From: Tubiluchus corallicola
Taxonomy: Eukaryota; Priapulida; Priapulimorpha; Priapulimorphida; Tubiluchidae
DNA length: 64,000 bases
Assembly (NCBI GenBank): GCA_030141605.1
Contig: JAQGDQ010000025.1
Span: forward strand, 602,907-666,906
Reading direction: 5' to 3'
Both the position numbers and the translations under genes were made by a program. The notes below the pieces were generated by a model that ran no database searches, was not told where the DNA came from, and was given only the letters and a program-made list of their open reading frames with translations. This document shows positions 14,201 to 25,569 of the stretch, piece after piece. Positions within the stretch are counted from its first letter, which is position 1. Every line of letters begins with the position of its first letter.

Positions 14201-15581
14201 AATATGAAAGAAATTATTCTCATCGGTACATGATAACCTTCTCCTCATCACTGTAAAAATATTTCATCTTGCAATTTTGCGATAATGCAACTTTATTTAA
14301 ATAAGGAAATATACTTACACAAAATTTTTAACATTGTCAGTTTTGGTCTACTTAAGGTCATACAGAGTTCACTTAATGAAGTTACTCACTTAATTCAGCA
14401 TTGTAAGGTCATGCCACTTTATCCACAAGGTCTCAAATTAAAACACAGAAAATGCACAGGCCAAAGATGAGAAATTAATAGCAAGGCTTATAAGAATCTT
14501 ATAGAAATTAACACTTATAAGAAAAAATTTCAAACAGAAAGTAGTAATTTTAAGTAGCTTATATGCACAGCACTATAACCCACAAATTATAGTTTTGCAA
14601 GTAGCACCCGGGGTGAGAAATAACATAATTTCCTTTAATGTTTACTGCTTACGAAATACAATCAAAGCAATGCTTAGCAAGCAGACCAATGAAGACTTAC
14701 ACTGTACCAGAACGTTTAATGTGATCATTGATTACATGTATGATATTACATTTCCCAAGAAGCACATATCTTCAAAATTTAATGTAGCATTAAATGCATA
14801 AGCCAGTAACACCCCTCATAATTATCCCAATCAAACTCGTAAGTGCTTAGCCACCCAACCATATGACATGCTGACGATCAAAGTTAACTTTCCCAAAAAA
14901 ATATAAATCCCACAAAATACTTGGCTTTCTTTGTAAAGAAAGTGTTGCACACAACTTCTAATATTTCAATACCAATGATGGATTGTTAATAAGTAGTTGT
15001 GGATACTAAATACGACACATGTTGTCAACAGATAAAAACATGTCACAACAAACTTTTCTGATAAAATATAAGACGATAGAAAATTGTCCAATAAATTTTA
15101 CATTCAGCTGTCTTTCTAATATTGTAAAAACTCTGCAAAATCTAGAGTTAATTTTACTTTTAGTTCTAAAAAGTAGCCCTAGCTGTAGACATCAGGATAA
15201 ATTATGCATAAAGGAAAGGGTTAGGGGGTTCAGGACAAAGGGTAGCGAAAGACCAATTGGTCATCAAGTCAGCTACCCTTAATACACTGTAGTACAATGA
15301 AAACAAAAATTCAGCAAACGACAAAGTTTATGAAACATCAGTATTATTTATAACATATAAATATTTATTTAGGTGTAAGTAAAATAAACTACCATAAACT
15401 GTTAATAATATTATAAATTTAACTGCGTATACTGACCATCGTCCAGCAATCTTTCTAAATGAACGAAAACGTTCGGAAAAGCAGCTATTTGTTTTTTATC
15501 TTTCAATAACTGGGCAAGGTAATCAGCGCTGTTCTGCTGCTGTTGAAGTGTCACCTGTGGAGTAGGACTGCTATTTTCCAT
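5294..15581 (-). CDS. QKI: Quaking-related STAR/KH RNA-binding protein, 5' part
   Basis: Four coding exons on the minus strand: 15,437-15,581, 9,777-9,913, 6,708-6,824 and 5,294-5,437, giving 181 residues. All junctions are GT-AG and the phase closes at each one. The start ATG (15,579-15,581) opens [12 protein letters not shown]; a Qua1 dimerisation segment follows (about residues 15-50, [19 protein letters not shown], then HLERLLDD). The extended KH domain starts with [20 protein letters not shown] (the GPRG RNA-binding loop) and continues through [34 protein letters not shown] and [16 protein letters not shown] proteins of this type bind ACUAAY-like RNA and control splicing, stability and translation (family knowledge: QKI, Drosophila how, worm gld-1/asd-2). 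The Qua2 region and the C-terminal tail are missing from the window or were not found. The introns carry a LINE relic and two SINE copies. Confidence 0.93.
5640..6565 (+). mobile_element. Degraded LINE, reverse-transcriptase fragment and 3' tail
   Basis: Lies in quaking intron 3, antisense to the gene. The plus strand shows broken reverse-transcriptase blocks: [19 protein letters not shown] at about 5,656-5,715 and [16 protein letters not shown] at 5,774-5,822, which holds the catalytic YADD. Frameshifts and stops interrupt the frame. The element seems to end near 6,565 in a 3' tail with an AATAAA-like end (about 6,530-6,560). Endonuclease and 5' regions are absent, so this is a dead, 5'-truncated copy. 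The GG(x)SPVLFN and YADD spacing fits non-LTR retrotransposons; I cannot fix the clade by eye. Confidence 0.7.
6825..9776. other. Quaking intron 2; holds one SINE near its exon-2 end
   Basis: AT-rich intron between quaking exons 3 and 2. Apart from the SINE copy at 9,459-9,690 I see only simple-sequence patches: ACAA units around 9,255-9,275 and TGAATAAG-like units around 9,300-9,385. An open frame near 8,900-9,140 is open on both strands and resembles no known family. Confidence 0.5.
9459..9690 (+). mobile_element. tRNA-derived-like SINE, copy 1
   Basis: Shares a long body with the copy at 10,825-11,093: the TCTGGGAGSTCGTGAGTTC block, CATACCAAAGACTTTAA, CCCTGCYTRGCGCGTGG, TCTCTGTTATG, TTTATAGTCGG-like and AAAGCCGACTT blocks come in the same order. 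The head has a box-B-like GTGAGTTCAATAC. It ends in a TAATTATTACTATT tail. This copy has lost the box-A side of the head. Confidence 0.65.
10825..11093 (+). mobile_element. tRNA-derived-like SINE, copy 2
   Basis: The fuller of two copies. The head has a box-A-like stretch (GGTCTAGTGTTAGCGTGTCC) and, about 30 bases on, a box-B-like GTGAGTTCGATAA, the layout of an RNA polymerase III promoter. An unrelated body follows, then a (TTA)n-type tail (about 11,073-11,093). It sits in quaking intron 1. Just before it, 10,740-10,810 resembles a LINE 3' end (TTTGTAAAATAAAG), so the SINE may have landed in an older element. The family is not recognised. Confidence 0.65.
11100..15436. other. Quaking intron 1, mostly featureless
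   Basis: Long intron. Two open stretches stand out and remain unassigned: a plus-strand frame at 12,113-12,613 (166 codons) and a minus-strand frame at about 12,666-12,893 that ends in YQCTNCG. Neither matches a family I know. At about 15,205-15,285 a block including AAAGGGTAGCGAAAGACC and TCATCAAGTCAGCTACCCTT resembles the 3' UTR of the LINE at 42,345-45,670 (see 42,420-42,475) and is probably a short 3' fragment of that family. Confidence 0.45.
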
Positions 15582-15731
15582 CTTACAATGTCACTAAAAA
15601 GCTTCTATTGAAGAAGAATTTTTACAATGTCTCAACTTTTCATCACGCGCGACATCTAAAACCACTATACCGCTGTACCTACTATACATGAGAACCGCTG
15701 CAACGCGTGACGCAGGAAACTTTAAAGTTTT

Positions 15732-15752
15732 ACGGCGCGTGCGCATTGCTGG
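15732..15752. promoter_or_regulatory. NRF1-like motif upstream of the quaking start
   Basis: The GC-rich word GGCGCGTGCGCATTGC sits about 155 bases upstream of the quaking ATG in an otherwise AT-rich region. It differs by about one base from the palindromic NRF1 consensus YGCGCAYGCGCR. This suggests a TATA-less promoter here; it is inferred from the motif and position only. Confidence 0.35.
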
Positions 15753-16820
15753 ACGAAACCACTTTTATGGGTAGGCTTTTGCGCCTACTCGAACGAAAAG
15801 ATCGAGCGGGTTATAAGAGATTTTTTAAACTAATTTTATTTATTTTGTTTGGAACTTAGAATGTATGAATGTTATTATCAAGGCTTGCGTAAAATGCAAT
15901 TTATAAATGAACGTTGTACTAACATCTTTAAATAACAAAATTGCTAAACAAAGTGCGATTTCGTTGACATCCACCGCACTGACGTAAAACAGCGAGCTCC
16001 AGCTCAATGGAAGAAACTATTGCCACTAAAACTAATTATACCATCTGAAAAAATTCCACTTATCAATAACACTGGCTGAATGCTTCGCAGGATATCCACC
16101 TATGTCCAACATTAAACTCACATTGAGAAAAGGTACGGGTGAAAGCAAGAACTTGATTTTGATCTTATAAGATTTTATTAACTATGACAAATTCAACGGG
16201 TGTGCGGTAAAAATGGCACAGGAAAAAAATATAGAACAGTAGGTAAAAATGGTACAAGTGGAAAAGTATAAAAAATAAACACATGAGTTATTTTGATACA
16301 ATTTATTTTATAATAAAGCGTTCAATAAGAAGCAGACGTCTGCCAAAGCCGAACAATCAGAAACTTACTCAACTGATGAAAAAACGTAGGACAAAAATAA
16401 ACAAACATAAGAAAATGTACCAGTAATGGCCATTTTTATATAAATTTTTCCTGACATGTCTGTTTTCATGTAATAGTGACCAAGCAACCAGAGACCAGTT
16501 TCCAATTACACACAGATTGCACAAACAATTTAAATGCTTATATACAAATGCACATGTAAACACATTGGTCACACGAAGAGACATAAGTACCATATTTATC
16601 TATGAAGGCAACAAATAATATTATTTTTACATGTTCAAGTCAGTAATCTACGTGTACCATTGTAGTCTATAACAAGAGTGGCATAGCGGTGCCGCCTAGC
16701 GGAAAATAACAAAACTAACAATTGCGTCTCCTTTTCCGAACCCCATTACAGCTCAACAAGAGTTCTCTCATACTAGCACAGCCTTCTAAGAACGTGCATG
16801 TCAAACTAATTTTCGTCTGA

Positions 16821-16891
16821 GCATCGGTGGTTCAGTGGTAGAATGCTCGCCTGCCACGCGGGCGGCCCGGGTTCGATTCCCGGCCGATGCA
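16821..16891 (+). tRNA. tRNA-Gly (anticodon GCC)
   Basis: A complete 71-nt cloverleaf. Acceptor arms GCATCGG and CCGATGC pair fully and are followed by discriminator A. The D arm (TGGTTCAGTGGTAGAATG, box A), an anticodon loop CTGCCAC with GCC at its centre, and the TPsiC arm GGGTTCGATTCCC (box B) are all intact. A TTTT terminator follows within ten bases. CCA is not encoded, as expected for a nuclear tRNA. It stands alone between quaking and PDCD7. A decayed partial lookalike lies at 24,539-24,600. Confidence 0.97.
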
Positions 16892-17542
16892 TACTTTTGG
16901 TTTTCCATAAAGTGGCGCAATAGCTGCTAATAAGTTACTTCGATAACTATTCCACGCCAGCAAGTTCCACCACTAGCAATAATTATTTATTTAATTAGCT
17001 TTATGGCTACAGATATAAAAAGTACTTTCAGTATCCATCCCTATTAACTCCACTTACTGCCTTACAAGGCAACGTGAGCAAGCTAAATCCCGAGGCGCCT
17101 CACGTTTAACATCCATTTTGAAAGGGGCACCATTTCTGCTCAAGCTGTTATGGTCTCACTGCTGTTAGGGTGTCTGGCTCATTTCTAGCGGTAAGACAGT
17201 ACGTAAGTATTTTCCAGTGACCGCCCCCAAGTCACCCAGACATGCCTGGAAAATACTGTGGTCAATGCTAAGAAGAATTACTGAACTGGAAAAAATGAAT
17301 TCATAGGAAAGGGTTACAGCTTCTAAAATCCAAATCCTTCCTTTGGCCATTGTGTATGCAGTTTTGCTGCAGAATTTTTGATAATTCATTCTTTCCATTC
17401 ATTACTTTTAATGTGCCCGTGCTCGGTATAATCAACATAATTACAAAAATTACACATATTTCCAGCAGCAAAAAGTGATAACTGCCAGCATGTTTAGAAG
17501 AGATTACACATACATAATGTAAAGCAGACTGTATGTCAACAA

Positions 17543-18147
17543 CAGGGGCGTAGCCAGGTTCTAAAGTTGGGGGAGCAGGTATATAGAAAAAGCGCCGTGA
17601 CCACACCAAGCAATTTTTAACACATTGATTATGCATTTTAATTTTATGTTTAAAATCAAAACGTGGAAAAGGTACAGTTTTAAAGCAAGTACATAATTGT
17701 TATTTTGTATTTAAAATTAAAACACAATAAGTCTTACCGTAAGCTCTTAAATCTCAAAACATAATAAAAATGTGTGTAATTTAATCATTTGGAACATAAA
17801 ATGAAAACAAAATGAAGCATTGCGAAAAATGTATCATGAAAGAACTACAACAGTCTCTTTCCTCTAGGCTTCATTCTTGCAAAGTAATCTATAATTTCAT
17901 TATAATCAAGTCCAGTAGCCAACTCTCTTTCAGTGAAGACCAAAGCTAACTCAGACAATCTATCCTCGCCAATCTAAACATTGTAAAACAAAGGTAGGAT
18001 TTTATTTGTTTCAGTCGACTAAACGTTCGTTCAGCGACCTCACAAGTGACCTAAAGAGCTAAAACAATTGTTGAAAGGTGCCAATTTTGAAAAAAATGTA
18101 CTAAGGGAGAGGCTGCTCCCCTTGCTCCCACATTAGCTACGCCATTC
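17543..18147 (-). mobile_element. hAT-type transposon, internally deleted, copy A
   Basis: Terminal inverted repeats CAGGGGCGTAGCCAGG (left) and, on the other strand, GAATGGCGTAGCTAATG (right). The flanks GTCAACAA (17,535-17,542) and GTTAACAA (18,148-18,155) are an 8-bp target duplication with one mismatch, the size typical of hAT elements. The minus strand between about 18,055 and 17,860 encodes a hAT C-terminal dimerisation domain in two frames: CEVAERTFSRLKQIKSYL, then RLSELALVFTERELATGLDY and NEIIDYFARMK. The rest of the transposase is gone. Copy B of the family is at 34,962-35,446. The dimerisation segment resembles hAT transposases related to ZMYM1-like proteins (family knowledge). Confidence 0.85.
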
Positions 18148-18261
18148 GTTAACAAGGAAAATGTGCCTAGTTCACAATTGGAAGTTAATGAATGCAGTGA
18201 TTTTGTAACTTCTATTTCTCAAGCACATTCCAAACAAAAACTGTGCAAAAATGATCACAAA

Positions 18262-18267
18262 TTTATT
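18262..18267 (-). terminator. Probable PDCD7 polyadenylation signal
   Basis: AATAAA on the minus strand about 100 bases after the PDCD7 stop codon. It is the nearest canonical hexamer downstream of the gene. The cleavage site is not defined. Confidence 0.45.
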
Positions 18268-18364
18268 TTCAAGGATTTACATAAGAAAAAATCACAGTAT
18301 TTCTAAAGTAATGTAACAAAATGCATAATAAGGCAACACAACATTTGCTCTTCGTAGTTTTTGT

Positions 18365-21300
18365 TCAAGATTTGTCGAGAGCCGATTTCCATGTTTCACT
18401 GCTTGGTGACGTAGGTTCTACATACATGGCAGGTATTGAACTACTGAACGTGTTTGAATTTGGTACAAGATATCTGTCCCATTCCATTCTAAAAACATTA
18501 AAAGCCAAAATGATAATTAAAAAAATATTGTATTTACACAAACAGTCATTAACATAAGACAATGTATGTTACAGATTCTGCAACGACTAAAGTCACTGAA
18601 AATGTCTAGAAGCACTAATAAACACAACATTTACAGAGGTGCATAGTACAAAAAAAATTAAAGGCACAACAACTCTAAAAATACCAAACAATCGTGAATG
18701 TGCTGACACATGATCAACTCTGGTCACTCAACAGCAACTGAATCGAGTGTTTTTATGAGAGTGTTTTTATCTTTGAATTTCTATGATGTTTTGCATAGCA
18801 AAAAACGCTGAACTACTGAATCTACAGCATTATTGTAAAAATGACAAATACTTTCAATTGTTTAGCTTTTTACAAGTTATTCAAGTCAGAAGTTAATTTA
18901 AAATTGGGATTTTCAAATTAAAATTTCACAATGGCAAACATCACGATGACTTTAGTTACTTACCTAGTTTTAATGAAGTTGTCTATGTTATATAGTGCTT
19001 GATTATAGTACTGGCCATTAAAGCTGACCTCATATATCCTATGTTCTGAAAATAAAGTTATTATACATTAACTTCATACAAATTTACTGGCAGAAGTAAG
19101 CCTGTACCAAAAAATACAAAAAGTATCCCTTAAGATGCTAAGTGCTGAGACAGTTTTACCTATAAGTTATTAAATGCTTAAAATACTGCTTAAAATAAGC
19201 TGGTAGAACAAATTTCTACATTTATTGGTTAAAAGTGCCAATTATCTTAAGTCAATCGATTTTAAATTACAAAGTAATTTGAAAAAATGCCAAATACAGT
19301 TATTTTGATGTCATACAGTTTCGATGCAATAATTTGTGCAACAAATAAAAGTACAACAAAAACGTTTAAATCTAAATCACAAGGATCTTTAATACCTGGC
19401 CTTCCGAAAAGTTGTAAACAGGCCTCATCCCTTTCTTTTTGGTTTTCAACTTGTTGCTTTTCTTGTTTTCTGGCCTTCTCCCTTTCTCTCGTTTCCTCTT
19501 GTTCAGTATCCAACATTACCTGCATTAAAAACAAAATAACGCATTAGCTTATCATTATCAATAAACGTCGTCGTTGTCATTTCGATGCTGCTACATTCTA
19601 AGAAAACATGGCACGTCCCACCTTTGCCTCTCATTGCTGTCCGCTGCCACCGCCCACGATGCATCATCCCTCAAATCTAGAGTTGCATTTGCTTAAGCTC
19701 TTTGCAGTATATCATTAGCTGACCTCCTCTCTGTTTTTTTGTCATTTCAAGAGTTTTACGTAATGTTATAGGAAGAGGAGATTCTTGAGGTAATCTTAGT
19801 GCATTCCCAATCCAATGCAATCTTTTTACTCGAGCTGAGGATGCAATGATGAACTGATAGTGTCCTGTGTGCACAAAGTTTCCTGATACCGTGAAGAAGT
19901 GAAACCATTCAGCTCGTCCTCGTACATCTATGTTTCAATGAGTTTTTGCTGCTCGTTTATGTATTTTGTAATTTCAATTTATTGTTGTCATTTACCTTTA
20001 AAAAAAAGGTAATTGGCGAAACATATTATTAGTTAGATCATCAATGGATTTTAATGGACGCTGTTCAAACCCTCAATACAGCCTAAAACATACCTATGGT
20101 TAACAGTTTCACAAGAGAAACTAAATAATTTGGTGATGCTATCTGTATAAAATGACATTACAAAATCATTGACTTTGAAATGATTTTGAAAGATTTCCCT
20201 GATAAAAAACCTAGAAATCTCTGTTTTTAGAAGGCCAATTTACAAACAGTATGCCAGTAATTGCCTTTACTTAAATAAAACATTAAAACTTCATTTGGGC
20301 TGTCAATTTTTAGTATTTAATTGAGGCTGACTGTGGGGTCTCAAGTCCACAACACTTTTTGGCTGAGACGGAGTACTACACGAAACATAAGACATCAATC
20401 TTCAACTTTTGTAGGGTACAGGGCCCCACTACAGATTTTCTAATTGGGTCCTGCACTTCCCAGCACCGGCCCTGCTCAATACAACGTAAAATCAAGATTA
20501 CTAGGACATTGCAAGGCATGTGGAAAACGTATCATTTATGTTAATCTGGCAAATGTCATAAAAACCCAATCTAGGGTTAACAATCACGAAATTACCTGTA
20601 AAGTTTTTTGTTCACTGATATATACTTTCCGTTGGCTCTTCGTGAAACTTCTTACTTCTTTAATGACCTTAGCAAATGTTTCATCTGCTTCCTCTGGAGG
20701 TTTTAATCCTAATAAAACATGTAAAGATGTAAAAATTTAATGCAAAAAAAAACCAAACACTATAACAAAATAAAAAAGAGCAATTGCCACAATTACACCA
20801 AAATTAGTTTATATTTATTTGATATCATTATTTGTACAATATTCGTCTAAGAAAATCAAACATATCAATATTAACTTCACGGAAAAATTCTAGAACCTTT
20901 TTTCTATTCATTAAGATGAAAAATGAATACATTTTTTAAAAAAAAGGTAGATTTTCTCTAAAATGTTAAAAATTAAAGCTATAATTACACAAAATCAAAA
21001 TGCACACTGCTTATTTCCTATAGTTGAAGGCGTCATACATTAGCAGAAGACATACGCTTTCATCAGTGATATCGCCGGTTTAAAAAATTTTGCTGCTAGT
21101 AATGTTAAAACTTTTAAAAATGCTGCCTGCTGTTTCATTGGATTTAAACTAAAATTTGGGGAGTAAGTAGCTTGCTAGTATTAAGTTATAGATTAACACT
21201 ATGTTGGGCAAAAGCTTGGATACTGAATGACCTTTAAACATATTATACACTGTGTAAAGAGTTGTAAAGTTATTTTCATTGTAGAATGTAGCATGCACTC

Positions 21301-21423
21301 TACGGGGGAGCATAAACATAGACTGCACAGATACTCTTCTTTACGGTTCAACTTCACCACCATACCCACACCCCCATGCACGCGCACACACACACACACA
21401 CACACCAACACGCACGCGCACGC

Positions 21424-21469
<46 letters not shown>

Positions 21470-24400
21470 TGCACAGTACCTTTACGGGCTGCAGCATCTT
21501 TTCTCAGTTTCCGTAGTTGCTCCAGAGCCGTGAGAAGTCTCAGAATCTTGTCCACATCCACAAGTTTCCTTCTAACTTCACTCATTGTTTCATCGGCTGC
21601 TTTCTTCAACTGACTCTCCTGTCATTTTAATAACTTTATGCTCTTGTCGCTTTTTACTGATAACTTAATAATTTTAATAATCAATAACTTTGAAAATGCA
21701 AGTTTTAAAGGAAATTTCACTAAGCAGCAACTCCATCTAAATTTTCAGAATTTTCAGCAACTCCAAATAAACTGGTGGCATAGATTAACCAAGTTTTCAG
21801 CTAAGAGCATTTAATGCACCGTAAAACTCTATTCAAACTTAATAAATCCATAGACCCTTATCTTGTATACCGATATCTGAGTTTCATTAATCATTCACTT
21901 CACTGTCTCATCTATCATATCCCTGCAGCCCCAATTAATTTTCGCCTTTTTTCCTTGCACATTTTACTTCCTGTTTTACCACCAATATATGAAACTATAT
22001 TGTATTTTTAATGATTTTTAATACTGCGACTGTCTTCATGTCAGAGGCTTTTTAAATATGTTTTTTTATACCTATTAACCAATCATATAGCACCGTTATA
22101 CGATTTCAGCTGTTCATGTATGTATTGTTTCAATTTTCCATGTACTAAGAAATGCAGTTTAAACCAAATTTTCAGTCTACAGTTAGCATCTTAAGTGTCC
22201 AGATTCTTTTTGATTTTTACGCTAGTAGCAAGCGATTTCTTAACAAACAGCAGTACCAAGGATAAACAATTTTATCTTGACGAAATAATTTCTCATGTAA
22301 AAAAATATGTTACCCAAAAAATATATATAGCTTGCTATCAAATAAGATATACTGTGCATGTCAGAACCCAAAAAACAGCATATTTAAAGTATATTTAAAT
22401 GCCAATATTCACATTTGTCAAATACTGGTTCTAGTATAGTTTAGCAAGTGTCATTTGCATAAGACATGGCTGAAGTCTGAAGACATGGATAAATGTGGGG
22501 TTCAGCATCACACTTGAACATATTATGGGATACTATGCTTGCAAAACTTATTATGTTACCTAGTTATCAAAGTCACAGTATTAGACTTTCTGGAATAATA
22601 GCTAGAATATATGTTTATAATTTATGATGTATTATAAATAAGTGTAAAAATGTCCAGAACATGGTCAGCATGCTGGGGTTTTATGCAGTTGGCTGCCTTT
22701 AAAAAACCCTTTACATAACAGGATTTTTAAAAGAAACAGGAACTCGAAAGTGAAGCACCAACCTAGTAACTTAGTTAGCTCAGTAGTTGCCTTTAGATAA
22801 CTTACTAGCCATGTAACGGACATATGTGTAGGGCACTTAATGCTTAAATATGCTTGCTGTTATGGTGGTTATGTTACATTACGTCTACAATGTTTAGTTC
22901 CACATGCCCAATTAAATGTGTCAGTGCACACTACCAGACAATACAAAATTTAGGGAAACTTGATGTCAACTTCGTCATTTGCTTAACTAACACAAAAAAT
23001 TCACTAACAACTAAGTCAATTCATTACCTGTTTTTCCTGTCGCAGTTTTTCAAATATAGCATTCTGCCATTGATCTATGGCTTCACTTATTTCTTCCCGC
23101 TCCTTTTCTTTATCTTTGAACTCTAAGTACCGTCTCATTTTCCGTCGTTCTCTGTATTTCTGAAATTTAGCACTATTGCAGAAAAGTGACAGCCTATATA
23201 TGCTAACTTCAAGCAAGTTGAACAAATAGGATAGCTATCATTAAAGTCCATGCACACTTTGCACAACAAACCCTTTTGCCACACTTTTGATGATGTGCAT
23301 ACCACACAAACCAACGTGGACCCAAGATTCCTACCAAATTACTTTGAAAAATAAGTATTACATTAACAATACAATTGCAAGGGGACTAATATGCCAATTC
23401 CAAGGCATACATCTGCTGAGCAAGAATCAAGAATCAAAGGAGCTGTAAAATTAAAACAAGTCTTCTAAATCTGCAGTGCACAAGCACATGTAAAAATGAA
23501 AAATAACAATGACATAATTCAACTCTCCTATTACCACTTATATCTCACTAAAAAATAATATTATTTAATTATTTAAGCCACCAATAAACATGATCACAGC
23601 AATGGCACAAAATAACTTCACTTATTATTAGTTTTTGCAAATAAATAGCCAACTAAATGGATGTTTACAGCACGCTTACAAACACAAAAGATAGGCTAGC
23701 AACAATGTTTTTCGACTTACTAATTATTTCAATTTTAGTCTTACCTTGCGCTTCTGTGCTCGTTGCATTTGTTTAGTCGCTTTTTGCAAAAATTCTTCCT
23801 TATGCAAACAGTCAATTATACTTGTGGCAGATTGCTGTACAAAAAGACGTTTATGTCAAAAATTAATTTCTGCACAAGGAAATGAGTTACATCTAACACA
23901 AAAATTTTCAAGACAAAATGTTGTTTTTATTATTCTAGCAAAAATCTAATTAACTATAGAACCGTATTAGAATAAACAGAATGGCTTAATGTGTATATAC
24001 CATAGTAGCTATAGATTCCTCCATTACATCCTCCCAAGGATAGGTTGTGTTAGTCAGATGCTCCTCTAAAGTGCATTCCTTTTCTTTTAAAGCACTCAAT
24101 AATGGCAAGGCTTTACAAAGAGCAGTCTTTATATCGGCTAACTGTAAACACAAGAATAAAAAATCAATATTTCTTAATAAGTAGAACAAACACTCAGCAG
24201 TACACTGACAATATTGCATAAGAAATATTTCCTCAGATATGTGTCATATCAGAGGGTTTTTCTGTGACAGCAGTGATAATTTGAAGGTCAAGAAAACCTT
24301 TTACTTACATAAAGTTAAAAAAATTCATCTTGAAATTTTGTACAGAGCTTGTATTAGCAGCAACGCTGTATAAAACTTGCAAATTCAAACTCCCACAATG

Positions 24401-25564
24401 ACCGTTAGGAGTAGCCACTAACGGTAAGTCACATGAAACAAATTTAGATAACATTGCAAACAGTTTGAAAAAATAATCAGAGCATTTGCAGTACACACAA
24501 CACTAACTAAGCATAAGATTAATAATTCTTTCCTTCATGCATCGGTGGTGTCCACTGGTAAGATGATAAGGTGATGTTTTACCAGTTGGTGCGAACATTC
24601 TAAATTGTTAAGAACTCTCTTTTCTAGTTGCATAAGTCTTTCAAATAGCTAAGCGTAATGCAAAGTAATATAACTACGTACGGAAAGCTTTTTGATACAT
24701 ACGCTTTTTCTTCTTCTTTAAAAAACATTAGCAATGTCCAGAAAGACACCTGCATGCACAATGACTTGTTCAAAAATACTAAATTTAAATACAAGAGACC
24801 AATAAAGTAAATTTATAAAAACAATTAATTACCGACATAAGGTCTTCCTGTTTTTGTTTTTGCTGAGCTGCAGAAATTCGTCTTTTTCCAAACCGCTGCC
24901 AAACCCACATCTGATCAACACTTTGTAGAGAACCGGCTGATGCATTTACCATTTCACTCTTTGACTCCTCCAAAGCTGAAGTACCATCGGAAGTATACAA
25001 CGCTTTCTTAAAAGGTGGCACACTACCCTCAGAAAGAACAATGTTCTGGTGTTCAGGTGGGTTATTCATAAATGGAGATGCATTTTGTCGAGGAATTTGA
25101 TTAGTGTTAAACGAGACTGCAGGTGGTGGAAAATTTCTTATGTTAAGAGAAGGGGGAGGCACATGTTTAAGGTTAGGGGGAAGCCTAGTGTAAGGTGCTC
25201 GAGTGGAAATCGGAGGCTGAAATGGAGGTGTTCGATTTCCTACAGGTGACGGTGGCATAGTTACACCATCTTTCTGAAAATGTGGAAGACGAGAGGCATG
25301 AGGCATATAGTTGTTACTGACATTTGTGGATTGATGGTGTTGGGAAAATTTGTCTGACTGGTAACACATCCTTGGGTTGTTAAAATTCGCATTTGGATTA
25401 CAGAAAGTCATCAACCCCTCCCTACTTCCAGGACTTCCGCGTAAGGATGCCCTCAAGGGGGCTTTTGCATGCTTCATTGGCAGAACATGTCGAAGATGTG
25501 GTTGAGAAAAAAAGTTCTGATTAGAGCGATACGAGGAGGAGATAAATTGATGATTTGGTTCCAT
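18365..25564 (-). CDS. PDCD7: PDCD7-like protein (U11/U12 snRNP 59K), complete
   Basis: Nine coding exons: 24,833-25,564, 24,001-24,141, 23,745-23,834, 23,028-23,159, 21,480-21,618, 20,596-20,708, 19,396-19,519, 18,964-19,045 and 18,365-18,488, giving 558 residues. All borders are GT-AG and all phases close. Exon 1 (residues 1-244) is low-complexity and rich in Pro, Asn and Ser (repeated PPxxxxR/PPP stretches), then WVWQRFGKRRISAAQQKQKQ. Exons 2-7 are highly charged helix and coiled coil (KYRERRKMRRYLEFKDKEKE; KLVDVDKILRLLTALEQLRK). The C-terminus EWDRYLVP...PSSETWKSAL matches the conserved WDxYLVP...PxPPS..W ending of PDCD7. In known animals this is the 59K subunit of the U11/U12 di-snRNP, which recognises minor-class introns in the nucleus. 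The N-terminus is divergent, and assignment rests mainly on C-terminus and layout. A (TG)n repeat starts about 10 bases after the exon-5 donor. Confidence 0.82.
19610..19960 (-). mobile_element. LINE C-terminal relic in a PDCD7 intron
   Basis: Minus-strand frame at 19,677-19,874 contains ARVKRLHWIGNALRLPQESP and, after a gap, KKQRGGQLMIYCKELKQMQ. This resembles the C-terminal R-R-L-x-W-x-G-H-x-x-R-M-P and G-R-P-x-x-x-W blocks of RTE/BovB-like and related LINE polymerases. A downstream AADSNERQRWD block continues the same pattern in another frame. It is a short, frame-broken fragment in the intron between exons 6 and 7, in the same orientation as the gene. Confidence 0.5.
20730..21470. other. 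PDCD7 intron 5 with dinucleotide repeat
   Basis: Intron between PDCD7 exons 6 and 5. It holds no exon. Its only notable content is the CA/TG repeat at 21,380-21,468 (separate entry). Confidence 0.5.
21380..21468. repeat. (CA)n/(TG)n microsatellite beside a splice donor
   Basis: An interrupted CA run on the plus strand with CG and CAA variants. On the gene strand it reads as (TG)n starting about 10 bases after the GT of the PDCD7 exon-5 donor (21,479). The start of intron 5 is therefore a UG-rich RNA tract. Confidence 0.95.
24539..24600 (+). pseudogene. Decayed tRNA-Gly-like fragment
   Basis: GCATCGGTGGTGTCCACTGG followed by TAAGATG matches the first 25 bases of the intact tRNA-Gly at 16,821 with a small insertion. 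A box-B-like GGTGCGAACATTC follows about 25 bases on. The arms no longer pair. It is either a tRNA pseudogene or the head of a SINE; it lies in PDCD7 intron 1. Confidence 0.4.
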
Positions 25565-25569
25565 GATGT

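Noticed and set aside
20330-20560. Possible transposon fragment near GTACAGGGCCCCACTACAG
   Set aside because: No inverted terminus, duplication or coding trace found.
21199-21613. Long open frames on both strands with THTHTH or VCVCVC runs
   Set aside because: They arise from the CA/TG microsatellite. Only 21,480-21,618 on the minus strand is coding (PDCD7 exon 5).
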